From Loigolactobacillus bifermentans DSM 20003 (GTDB taxonomy: Bacteria; Bacillota; Bacilli; Lactobacillales; Lactobacillaceae): a stretch of DNA of 64,000 nucleotides. Below, piece after piece: positions 26,369-33,308 of the stretch. A program made the position numbers and the translations under genes. Location: assembly GCF_001434575.1 (NCBI RefSeq), contig NZ_AZDA01000003.1:1-64000 (forward strand). Direction: 5' to 3'. Under the pieces are notes generated by a model. It saw only the letters and a program-made list of their open reading frames with translations. It had not been told where the DNA came from and did not search any database. The number at the start of each line of letters is the position of its first letter. Within the stretch, counting starts at the first letter, position 1.

Positions 26369-26963
26369 ATTTTATATCAAATTGTTCCACTTGCAATCGA
26401 TCAGCTGCTGTTACAGGGCGTAATACCTGGCAAGGACTGCCAACTGCGACAACCCCTGCTGGAATATCGCGATTCACAAAACTATTGGCGCCGATCACAC
26501 TACCAGCACCAATGGTCACCCCACCGGCAACCACCGTGTTGGCCCCCAGCCAAACATTTTCTGCGAGTGTGATTGGTGCACTGGTGCTAACCCCTTGAGC
26601 GCGTTGTTCGGCGACTAAGGCATGACCGGCACAAGCCAATACGACACCAGGTGCCAAAAATGCACCTGCGCCAATGATCACTGGCGAAGTATCCAAAATT
26701 GTACAATTGTCATTCACATAGGCAAACCCTTGAAAGTGAATGTTAAAGCCGTAATCACAATTAAAATTCGCCATCACAAACGTGTTTGCTTGCACGGTTC
26801 CAAATAATGTGGTCATCAGTGCTTGACGTGCGGTTTGGCATGTTGGATCCAACTGATTCAACTGCCAGCATAAGTGCTTGGCCTGTTGCTGTAATTGTTG
26901 CGGCGCTTGCTGGGCATTGGCCACATAAGGAACTTGTTGCTGCATACGTTCTAAATAAGTCAT
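26367..26963 (-). CDS. Maltose/galactoside O-acetyltransferase family protein
   Basis: This acetyl-CoA-dependent sugar O-acetyltransferase has 198 residues. An N-terminal Mac-type helical domain (about 1-55) precedes a left-handed beta helix of hexapeptide repeats (about 60-185), including the catalytic His in LACAGHALV and the closing loop AGVVAVGSPCQVLR. The natural acceptor is unknown; such enzymes are often described as detoxifying sugars. It overlaps the TetR gene upstream by 4 bases, so the regulator and enzyme are co-transcribed. Confidence 0.9.
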   Translation of the reverse strand: MTYLERMQQQVPYVANAQQAPQQLQQQAKHLCWQLNQLDPTCQTARQALMTTLFGTVQANTFVMANFNCDYGFNIHFQGFAYVNDNCTILDTSPVIIGAGAFLAPGVVLACAGHALVAEQRAQGVSTSAPITLAENVWLGANTVVAGGVTIGAGSVIGANSFVNRDIPAGVVAVGSPCQVLRPVTAADRLQVEQFDIK

Positions 26964-27526
26964 TTTTCACCTGCTGATGCTTCAAAAAGTTTGCTTAATC
27001 GACTGAGACTGACTTGAATTTCTTGACTGCTTGGCAGCTGTTGGTAAGCCAATAAATAGTCCAACAAGCCTAATATCACGGATTCCATAACTGTTTGCTC
27101 CAACAAACTAGGTGCAGTTCCGAGTAAGGTTTTAACCACCTGCGTAATGCGCTGTTTCAACGCCTGCTCCAAATCTAATTGCGGCAAATGAATCGTGCGT
27201 AACGCCAGCATCGGTCGCCGATAACGTGCCAGTAATTGGGCTAAATGTGGTCGTAATCGGTTGATGATCTCATCTAGGGTCAATGACGCTTTTGCTAAGG
27301 CAATTCGTTCTTGGCCTAACTGATCGTACCACTGTAAAATGGCATCACTCATTTGCGTTGCTAGATCGTATTTATCCACATAATGTTTGTAAAATGTTTG
27401 GCGGTTGATCATGGCACGTTCTGCTAATAAACTGATGGTCACATGTTGAAACCCAACTTCCAATACAAGCTCTATGAAAGCATTTTGAATCAAACGCTGC
27501 GTCCGTTGCACCCTTAAATCTGGCAT
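26960..27526 (-). CDS. TetR/AcrR family transcription regulator
   Basis: The 188-residue protein has an N-terminal TetR-type helix-turn-helix (about 8-52) with the pattern AFIELVLEVGFQHVTISLLAERAMINRQTFYKHY (shown here only as a description of residues 16-49). The C-terminal ligand-binding helices are of the short YhgD/DhaS type. It is first in a two-gene unit with the acetyltransferase and probably autoregulates. The inducer is unknown. A gap of about 75 bases to the next gene holds a terminator and an AT-rich promoter region. Confidence 0.9.
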   Translation of the reverse strand: MPDLRVQRTQRLIQNAFIELVLEVGFQHVTISLLAERAMINRQTFYKHYVDKYDLATQMSDAILQWYDQLGQERIALAKASLTLDEIINRLRPHLAQLLARYRRPMLALRTIHLPQLDLEQALKQRITQVVKTLLGTAPSLLEQTVMESVILGLLDYLLAYQQLPSSQEIQVSLSRLSKLFEASAGEK

Positions 27527-27566
27527 TTAGGTCACCTCTTTTTGACATTACTTTTATTATAGCGCA

Positions 27567-27598
27567 AAAAACAGCCTCCAACATCGAGGCTGTTTCAA
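27567..27598. terminator. Terminator after the secreted flavin reductase
   Basis: AAACAGCCTC and GAGGCTGTTT form a 10-base-pair hairpin with A-rich and T-rich flanks, just past the 27603 stop codon on the minus strand. Confidence 0.85.
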
Positions 27599-27602
27599 GG
27601 CT

Positions 27603-29093
27603 TTATTTCAAATAAGCAGCGGCTTGATTCCCCGCTTGACGACCAAAGACAATGATCGCACAAACAGAGTTCCCGCCGATTCGGTTATAGCCGTGTAAAC
27701 CACCCACGACTTCACCTGCAGCATATAAACCAGGAATGGTTTTACCAGACTTCTTCAAAACCTGTGTCTTGGTATTGGTCTTAACCCCACCCATGGTGTA
27801 ATGAATCCCAGGTGCAATTGGAATCGCATAGTAAGGCCCTTGGTTCAACTGATGATCCATCCCAGTTGTCCGACCAAATTTATCTTTATGATCCGTAACT
27901 GATTTGTTCCACGTGGTCATTGTCTTTTCCAATTCAGTAGCTGGTACATTAATTTGCTTGGCTAACTCAGCAACCGTGTTGCCCTGCTTCGTGAAGCCTT
28001 TTTTAATGTATTGGTTGATGACTGCAGAACGTTTTAGAACACCGGCATCAAAGACAACGTAGGCCATTTTACCGTCTTGCTTATTAATGGCAGCTGAGAC
28101 TTTATCCCGGGTCCCCATATCATTGGTAAAACGGTCGCCTGCTTTGTTAACCAAAATACCGCCTTCACCACGCGTTGCCTCACCGATCAAATAAGGTGGT
28201 TTTTGGTAAACCGTTGGGTGAATTTGAATTTGATCTAAGTTAGTGGTTGCCCCGCCTAACTTCGTGATCATCTTCAACCCATCACCTGTACTGCCTTTTT
28301 GGTTGGTTGAGACATAATTGGCTAAATCGGGACGATATTTTTTGATCATCTTTTTACTAGCCCCGTAACCACCAGTGGTCACGATTACGGCTTTAGCCTT
28401 GACCGTCTTGGTTTTTTCTTGGTTCATCACAACTTTGACACCAGAAACTTTGTTGTCTTTTTCATTAATTTTAGTCACATCAGCATTCACAAATAATGGG
28501 ATCTTTTGTTGCTTCACATTCCGTAACAAGCCGCTGGCTAAATAAGTGCCCACGGCAGACCCATCATGTGGTCGATGCGTTCGCTTCACACTCATCCCAC
28601 CAGAAATGGTTAACTTGTCCAATTTCATGCCCATGCTATCCAACCAATCAATGGCTGAGGCAGAGTTGTTTACCATATAATGAAGTAACGCTTTATCATT
28701 TTTATAATGGCCGCCTTTTAAGGTTTCCTCATAAAACTGCTTGTTGGTATCTTTAACGCCATTCTTCTTTTCAACTTTTGTTTCCGAGGCATTCATACCA
28801 GAAGACGCTTTTAACGTGTTCCCGCCAGCCGTTGGCATTTTCTCCAAAATCACTGGGTTTAAGCCCTTTTGCTTGGCTGCCAGTGCCGCAGACATACCGG
28901 CCCCACCAGCACCAACAATGATCACATCATATTTCTGTTTTAATTCCTTAGCTGGTGTGTACTTTGCTTTTGAAGCACTGGTGGTCACATCAGCTTTTTT
29001 GCTGGCTGCGCTAACACTGCTCACCATCCCTAAACCACTCGAAACAACTAACAATGCCGCCGCAAATGTTGTAAAAAGTTGTCCTTTCTTCAT
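27603..29093 (-). CDS. Secreted FAD-dependent fumarate-reductase-like oxidoreductase
   Basis: The 496-residue protein resembles flavocytochrome c / fumarate or urocanate reductase FAD subunits. The start at 29093 gives a clear signal peptide (MKKGQLFTTFAAALLVVSSG, cleavage likely after SVSA) and is preceded by AAGGGGGA. The mature protein has the FAD fold DVIIVGAGGAGMSAALAA, the substrate-domain segment RTHRPHDGSAVG, RGEGGILVNKAGDRFTND and the C-terminal GLYAAGEVVGGLHGYNRIGG. There is no N-terminal FMN-binding or cytochrome domain and no lipobox, so the electron donor must be another protein. Extracellular respiration of fumarate or a related acid is an inference. Confidence 0.88.
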   Translation of the reverse strand: MKKGQLFTTFAAALLVVSSGLGMVSSVSAASKKADVTTSASKAKYTPAKELKQKYDVIIVGAGGAGMSAALAAKQKGLNPVILEKMPTAGGNTLKASSGMNASETKVEKKNGVKDTNKQFYEETLKGGHYKNDKALLHYMVNNSASAIDWLDSMGMKLDKLTISGGMSVKRTHRPHDGSAVGTYLASGLLRNVKQQKIPLFVNADVTKINEKDNKVSGVKVVMNQEKTKTVKAKAVIVTTGGYGASKKMIKKYRPDLANYVSTNQKGSTGDGLKMITKLGGATTNLDQIQIHPTVYQKPPYLIGEATRGEGGILVNKAGDRFTNDMGTRDKVSAAINKQDGKMAYVVFDAGVLKRSAVINQYIKKGFTKQGNTVAELAKQINVPATELEKTMTTWNKSVTDHKDKFGRTTGMDHQLNQGPYYAIPIAPGIHYTMGGVKTNTKTQVLKKSGKTIPGLYAAGEVVGGLHGYNRIGGNSVCAIIVFGRQAGNQAAAYLK

Positions 29094-29367
29094 CGATTCT
29101 TCCCCCTTAAATTGTGTGGTTGCCACGCCCTTTTTGAATACGTCATTTATTATATCGGTTTGCTCATTCATGTGCAATACAAACCTTAAATTTACCTTAA
29201 AACAGAATCTAGTTAGAAACGCCTATATATCAATAATATAAAAATAAAGTCCGCCATTTTTTCGCCATTAGCATCTGGGCTAGGCTCTTTTGAAAGAGAA
29301 AAATGAATAATTTGCATAATTTGAAACAAGAGGAATCTAAAGCACATTTAATAGGAGGAAAAACACT

Positions 29368-29619
29368 ATGGAGAAATTTATCGTTTTCGAAGCCAAGTCT
29401 GGCTCAATCGACGTTGTTGAGGTTAGGGACAACAAAGTACGCACCATGAGCTATGATAGTGTCGGCGGTTATTTTGACCACGTACAGACGTTTGAAGACG
29501 CCAATCAAGCGCATGCTGCGGCATTGGCGCTCAACGAGATCAACAAACAAACGCTAGATGATGATGCCGAGGGTATTGGATTTAATGACGTTGACATGGA
29601 CAAACCGCCATTCAGCTAA
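29368..29619 (+). CDS. Hypothetical acidic protein of 83 residues near the prophage edge
   Basis: No family is recognised. The protein has an N-terminal beta-rich part (KFIVFEAKSGSIDVVEVRDN) and an acidic C-terminal tail (TLDDDAEGIGFNDVDMD). A strong AGGAGG lies about 9 bases before the ATG and a terminator follows at once, so it is a monocistronic unit. It is read opposite to both the reductase and the phage genes. It could be the last phage-borne gene or a chromosomal gene; I cannot decide. The 274 bases before it hold no other gene and an uncertain promoter. Confidence 0.65.
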   Translation: MEKFIVFEAKSGSIDVVEVRDNKVRTMSYDSVGGYFDHVQTFEDANQAHAAALALNEINKQTLDDDAEGIGFNDVDMDKPPFS

Positions 29620-29625
29620 CATAGC

Positions 29626-29657
29626 AAAACCCCGTCACAATTAAGTGGCGGGGTTTT
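29626..29657. terminator. Strong bidirectional terminator
   Basis: AAAACCCCGTCAC pairs with GTGGCGGGGTTTT (one G-T pair) across a 6-base loop. It can end the 83-residue gene on the plus strand and the toxin gene at 29675 on the minus strand. Confidence 0.92.
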
Positions 29658-29674
29658 CAATTGCTTCAACTAAT

Positions 29675-30088
29675 CTAATTGAAGAACTTATGTTTTGGAT
29701 CAATTCGACAAATCACAAAGTAATTGTCTTCATTATAGTATCCGTGAATTCTAAACTTTGTTCTATCCTTACCTAAATGAAACATTTTTCTTTCTGTTTC
29801 ATTAAAGACTTCTAAATTTTTAGCCCCATGCGGACCGGTTGTTCTAACGAAAAGTTTGGCAACATCAGTTATCGTTAGTCCCTTATTTACAGTTTCATTT
29901 ATAAACTTAAAAAAGGTTCTACACTCATCAGGCTTTAGGTCTTTAAACATATAGCCATTATCTAGCTTTTCAGATATTGCTAATTTGAACTGTACCGTTC
30001 TGTTGTCCAGATCAGTTAGCAGTTTAGAACTTTTGGAACTATTCGTTTTAGTTTTGCCGGTAAGTTGCTTATCTTTTCTTTTAGTCAC
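29675..30088 (-). CDS. Putative toxin paired with a Panacea-domain antitoxin
   Basis: The 137-residue protein follows the Panacea gene and overlaps it by 8 bases, the arrangement of panTA-type toxin-antitoxin pairs. The N-terminal 25 residues are Lys/Ser/Thr-rich. A helical middle (FKLAISEKLDNGYMF, CRTFFKFINETVNKGL) precedes a compact beta end with KFRIHGYYNEDNYFVICRID and a terminal DPKHKFFN, a shape reminiscent of small RNase toxins, though I cannot name the family. The DNA is clearly more AT-rich than the phage late genes. The function as a toxin is inferred from partner and layout. Confidence 0.65.
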   Translation of the reverse strand: MTKRKDKQLTGKTKTNSSKSSKLLTDLDNRTVQFKLAISEKLDNGYMFKDLKPDECRTFFKFINETVNKGLTITDVAKLFVRTTGPHGAKNLEVFNETERKMFHLGKDRTKFRIHGYYNEDNYFVICRIDPKHKFFN

Positions 30089-30539
30089 CGTTATAAATTC
30101 CTAAGTAAAAATCATGCATAATTTTATCATCTAATTGCTTATTGCTACGTTCACCTGGCATAACGCCTGTTCTAGCTGTTCTCCATGGAGTCTCTCTATG
30201 AGTCAATGCCTCAAGCTCATCAGCGTTCCGATCCCCATAAGTAGCCCATACTGACTCCAATAGATCAACTATACTCTTATCTTCAATTGATTTTGCGTTT
30301 GTGAATTTGTCTTGTGGAATGTCAGTCCAGCCGTATTCTTTACACTCTTTATACAGCTCTGGGGAGACCGGTCCATGAGCCCACGCTTCAAACTTGCTGT
30401 CACTAATTAGCGGCCTGTTTAATAACGCCATTCCCCATGCATAAGCATAGTAACAAAGTTTTTGTAATTTTTTATCACTCATTGATTCTTGCCTTAAAAA
30501 CCAATTGGCAACATCAAAAACGCTTAAATTATTCTCCAT
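30081..30539 (-). CDS. Panacea-domain (DUF4065, SocA/GepA-like) antitoxin
   Basis: The 152-residue product has the Panacea domain: an N-terminal FDVANWFLRQ, LQKLCYYAYAWGMALLNRPL, the FEAWAHGPVSPELYKECKEYG signature (about 50-70) and a C-terminal helical part. Panacea antitoxins neutralise very diverse toxins and are common in prophages, often acting in phage exclusion. I use the ATG at 30539, preceded by GAGGGAGGG. It is first in the pair, with the putative toxin next. It is located after the phage lysis genes, a usual place for lysogenic conversion cargo. Confidence 0.85.
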   Translation of the reverse strand: MENNLSVFDVANWFLRQESMSDKKLQKLCYYAYAWGMALLNRPLISDSKFEAWAHGPVSPELYKECKEYGWTDIPQDKFTNAKSIEDKSIVDLLESVWATYGDRNADELEALTHRETPWRTARTGVMPGERSNKQLDDKIMHDFYLGIYNGD

Positions 30540-30557
30540 TTTAGCACCCTCCCTCAA

Positions 30558-30811
30558 CAGTCTGTTTACTCCAATATCCGAACAAATTATAACATGGATT
30601 GCTGAGCAAGTGTCAATATCTAATCTCTATTTATCTGTAATCAGCTGCATTCAAGAAACGATAAGAAGCAACAAGAAGCCATGAAAAAAATATGTGTAAT
30701 GTACTGTTGTGAGCTGTTGCACCTACGAGCCTTCTAAAAATCACATTACACGAACTATAAAGTGTTTCAAACGTTAATAGTACGTTTTTTCATTAATTAG
30801 TCTTTTGAAAT
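30558..30811. other. Non-coding AT-rich interval near the prophage edge
   Basis: No gene is seen. A perfect 9-base inverted repeat GTGTAATGT (30694-30702) and ACATTACAC (30743-30751) brackets a 40-base segment. It may include the promoter of the Panacea pair and could lie near an attachment core, but no att repeat can be tested in this window. Confidence 0.4.
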
Positions 30812-30839
30812 AAAAAAGCCCACTCCAAACGGAGTGAGC
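30812..30839 (-). terminator. Terminator of the phage late/lysis operon
   Basis: The minus strand reads GCTCACTCC-GTTT-GGAGTGGGC followed by six T. It lies about 205 bases past the endolysin stop and is the first strong terminator after the lysis genes. Confidence 0.9.
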
Positions 30840-30971
30840 AGGAAAAATGAAAGAAAGAAAAAAGGGGAGACTTTTCACTTCCTTCTATATAAATTTGTTG
30901 ATTAAACAAAAGTGTTGAGCTAGAGATTTCGGTGTTGAGCTACTCAACAATCAATGGCACCACCACCTTTC

Positions 30972-30997
30972 TAAACTGGTCGAAATCGACCAGTTTA
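30972..30997. repeat. Perfect 11-base-arm palindrome downstream of the endolysin
   Basis: TAAACTGGTCG and CGACCAGTTTA are exact inverted repeats separated by AAAT. There is no T-run on either side, so it is not a standard terminator. It lies between endolysin and terminator in a 205-base region without a gene, which also has the direct repeat GTTGAGCTA (around 30914 and 30933). A protein-binding or RNA-protecting role is possible. Confidence 0.6.
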
Positions 30998-31044
30998 AAC
31001 AGACCTCACAAAAATAGCGGTCTTTACATGATCTGTAATAACCA

Positions 31045-31998
31045 CTATTTCGAGAATGTGCCCCAAGTGCTAGTACGCTTGCCACCACTGTATTCACCAC
31101 TGACAAGATAGCCAAATTTGTCGCCGCGAGGCTGACGTAGCCAAACATAGCCGTCATGGATAGAGTACGCATCATACTCGATTACGGCACCCTTGTTGAG
31201 TAACGCAATGAGTGTTGAGCTAGACTTAGCACCCCAGCGCAAGTTGATGTTTTGAGTCAGCTTGAAATGACCTTTTTCGGCGTACCAGGTGTCACCAACG
31301 CTGTCTTTCCAGCTTTTAGCAACACTTGCAGTTTTTGCAACAGTTTCCTTTTTGGAAATAGTTGGTTTAGCAGCTGGTTTCGACGCTGGCTTAGCAGCAG
31401 CCTTACTCGGGTTGGCAATCGCATGCCACTGATCTGGTGTCAGATAGAAAATTGACCGATCTAGCTGGCCTTCACTGTCGGTAAATTGCCAAGCAGTAAC
31501 CACCTTAAACGGCCCGATATTGTAGATAAATTTAGGCACTGACCAGCTGGCCCGTAAGTCGGGATAGCCAGCAAACCATAATGGCGAGTATGGCACCAAT
31601 GCGGCATTTTGCTTAACGCCATCACTGCCGGTATACAGCATAATCCAGACGCCGGTTAAATCGTGAATGCGCTTGGCAAATTGGAAACACCATTGAGTAT
31701 TGCCCCAAGCAGCATTTTGCCCCTTTTCCCAATCCAAAATCAGAATAGCATCACGAACATAGCCCTTAATGTTGTTATAGAAGTAATTTGCTTCTGACAC
31801 AGGATTGCCGCCCGCAGCATAGTGATAAACGCCTCGCAATTTACCAGCTTTTTTGGCAATCTGATACTTAGCGTCACAAGTCTTGGCAACAAAGCTAGTG
31901 CCCTGAGTAGCCTTTACGATAACACCGTCGGCACTATCCATAGCGGCGGTCTGATTAGTTTGATAGTCGGAAATATCAATTACTTTTAAACTCATCAT
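31045..31998 (-). CDS. Phage endolysin: GH25 muramidase with SH3-type wall-binding domain
   Basis: The 317-residue lysin hydrolyses peptidoglycan between N-acetylmuramic acid and N-acetylglucosamine. The GH25 domain (about 3-195) has VIDISDYQ at the start and the acidic pair in LILDWEKG. A Lys/Pro/Ala-rich linker (about 200-225) leads to an SH3-like domain (about 235-310) with WYAEKGHFKLTQNINLRWGA. There is no signal peptide, so release depends on holin. The ATG overlaps the holin stop (ATGA) after a GGAGGG site. Confidence 0.95.
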   Translation of the reverse strand: MMSLKVIDISDYQTNQTAAMDSADGVIVKATQGTSFVAKTCDAKYQIAKKAGKLRGVYHYAAGGNPVSEANYFYNNIKGYVRDAILILDWEKGQNAAWGNTQWCFQFAKRIHDLTGVWIMLYTGSDGVKQNAALVPYSPLWFAGYPDLRASWSVPKFIYNIGPFKVVTAWQFTDSEGQLDRSIFYLTPDQWHAIANPSKAAAKPASKPAAKPTISKKETVAKTASVAKSWKDSVGDTWYAEKGHFKLTQNINLRWGAKSSSTLIALLNKGAVIEYDAYSIHDGYVWLRQPRGDKFGYLVSGEYSGGKRTSTWGTFSK

Positions 31999-32222
31999 TT
32001 GCCCTCCTTATCAGTCACACCAGGGGTGTTAGGGTTAACAACAATGCCCAAAACCGCCAAGAGCACAAAGGCCGCATTAACTACTGCAATCAGTTTTTGA
32101 GATAGCCCAGCTACATCAATGGTGTAGCCAAACGCAGCGGCAATTGTCTGTACCAAAAGCAATGCGGCCGGAATCAACGCTACCCAAAACACTTTGTTAC
32201 TAATTTTAGTTTTCCAATTCAT
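31995..32222 (-). CDS. Phage holin, phi LC3 family
   Basis: The 75-residue protein has two hydrophobic stretches (about 8-27 and 41-60) and a charged C-terminus. The sequence style MNWKTKISNKVFWVALIPA with LGIVVNPNTPGVTDKE is that of phi LC3-type holins. Holins form membrane lesions that free the endolysin. The start at 32222 is set by AAGGAG 7 bases upstream. It overlaps the endolysin start by 4 bases. Confidence 0.9.
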   Translation of the reverse strand: MNWKTKISNKVFWVALIPAALLLVQTIAAAFGYTIDVAGLSQKLIAVVNAAFVLLAVLGIVVNPNTPGVTDKEGK

Positions 32223-32226
32223 AAGA

Positions 32227-32721
32227 TCACTCCTTATCATTATAATCGTGTCCAAAATACTTGCGAGCCTTGGCCTCTAATTCGTCGTTTAGCCATTTTA
32301 GCAGGCCAACTGGAAAGTATTTATCCCAGCCGAGCAAAGCCAAGTTAGCCAGCAACGAATATAGGTTATGGTGCATAAAAGCCAGAGTAATAACGAAAAA
32401 TAGAAAAGAGCCTGTATGCATAGCATCATCTAAAAGGCTGGCGGCTACGCACATGCCAATGATGATCACATCACGAATCAGGCTGTTGTTTTGATGTGTG
32501 CTCTGTCGCTTATTAGCCTTATGGGCCAACTGCGAACCGGCCAACCAATCAAAAAAGATGATCAACACCAGCACCACGATAAACTCATTATGATGCACTT
32601 CCCATTCTTCGTGCTGAACCCATGTCGGAATCATCAATGTGACGCTCCCCACCGCACCAACCACCCACGAATGGTCAATTTTCATCTTACTAAGCGTCCC
32701 CAACAACTCCGATAAATTCAC
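32227..32721 (-). CDS. Second holin-like membrane protein (toxin secretion/phage lysis holin type)
   Basis: The 164-residue protein has three or four predicted membrane helices: one near residues 18-34, LIIFFDWLAG at about 47-60, and VIIIGMCVAASLLDDAM with the following FLFFVITLAFM. Its DWLAG..AHKANKRQSTHQ loop is typical of the phage_holin_4 (Bhl/TcdE-like) family. I choose the GTG at 32721, with GGAGGG about 9 bases upstream; a longer frame begins at 32766 without a good site. It precedes the phi LC3 holin, so the cassette has two holin-type proteins. Confidence 0.8.
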   Translation of the reverse strand: MNLSELLGTLSKMKIDHSWVVGAVGSVTLMIPTWVQHEEWEVHHNEFIVVLVLIIFFDWLAGSQLAHKANKRQSTHQNNSLIRDVIIIGMCVAASLLDDAMHTGSFLFFVITLAFMHHNLYSLLANLALLGWDKYFPVGLLKWLNDELEAKARKYFGHDYNDKE

Positions 32722-32790
32722 CCTCAACGCTCCCTCCTCTCCTACATCATGCTGATAAACATGCAAGATACAGCCGCCTCCTTAATTGAA

Positions 32791-32822
32791 CTAAAATAGC
32801 GTCTACTCATCAGCAGACGCCG
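32791..32822 (-). terminator. Hairpin terminator at the end of the tail module
   Basis: On the minus strand GCGTCT-GCTGATGAGT-AGACGC is followed by TATTTTAG. It spans the XkdX stop codon and may reduce read-through into the lysis genes. Similar hairpins with the AGACGC theme recur at 52300 and 58750. Confidence 0.6.
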
Positions 32823-32961
32823 TGGCTGTTTCTTGATATTCTTGCCCAGTAATTTCTTTGTACTGGGCCTCTGTCAGCCCCACACCAACAAAAACTCGGT
32901 AGTAATCTGGGTCATTTTGGCCCCAACTCTTAAATAGCTTGCATTGATCGTAAACCGTCAT
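32803..32961 (-). CDS. XkdX-family short phage protein
   Basis: This 52-residue protein ends the tail module. It carries the XkdX pattern: aromatic FKSWGQNDPDYYRVFV followed by LTEAQYKEITGQEY. Family members lie between tail fibre and lysis genes in Gram-positive phages; their role is unknown. The ATG overlaps the stop of the gene upstream by one base (TAATG). The stop codon lies in the stem of a terminator-like hairpin. Confidence 0.85.
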   Translation of the reverse strand: MTVYDQCKLFKSWGQNDPDYYRVFVGVGLTEAQYKEITGQEYQETATASADE

Positions 32962-33296
32962 TAGCTAGCACTCCCTTTCGTCAATAAGGCAACCTGTTGA
33001 GCCTGCGCCATTACCATTTGCTTGAGCGAGACGTTATCAGCGGCTTGCGCCATAATCATCTGCTGCATTGGGCTCGGTGTCGGGTCAACGATCGGTTTCT
33101 GTGTGCCGAGCCAGTCATAGTGCTCAGACCCCGAGGCTTGGCGCCAGGCACCGTCTTCAAATCGCGCATCTAGGTCATAATCGTTTGGCAGTGGCACGTC
33201 CGTATACGCTAGTTTACGATCAGTTGGCTTGGCCCACTTGTCGTTTTCCGCCGCGCCAAAAAACAAGTGCGTGTCAGCATCAAAATAATAAAGCAT
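32961..33296 (-). CDS. Phage tail-module protein of unknown function
   Basis: The 111-residue protein starts with a short beta domain (LYYFDADTHLFFGAAEND, DARFEDGAWRQASG) and ends in a Gln/Met/Ala-rich helix with two related QQMIMAQA and KQMVMAQA segments, a likely coiled coil. Proteins of this layout lie next to tail fibre genes in phages of lactic acid bacteria and may be small fibre-associated or chaperone proteins. AGGAGG is before the ATG. I do not assign a function. Confidence 0.65.
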   Translation of the reverse strand: MLYYFDADTHLFFGAAENDKWAKPTDRKLAYTDVPLPNDYDLDARFEDGAWRQASGSEHYDWLGTQKPIVDPTPSPMQQMIMAQAADNVSLKQMVMAQAQQVALLTKGSAS

Positions 33297-33308
33297 TTAA
33301 TCCCTCCT

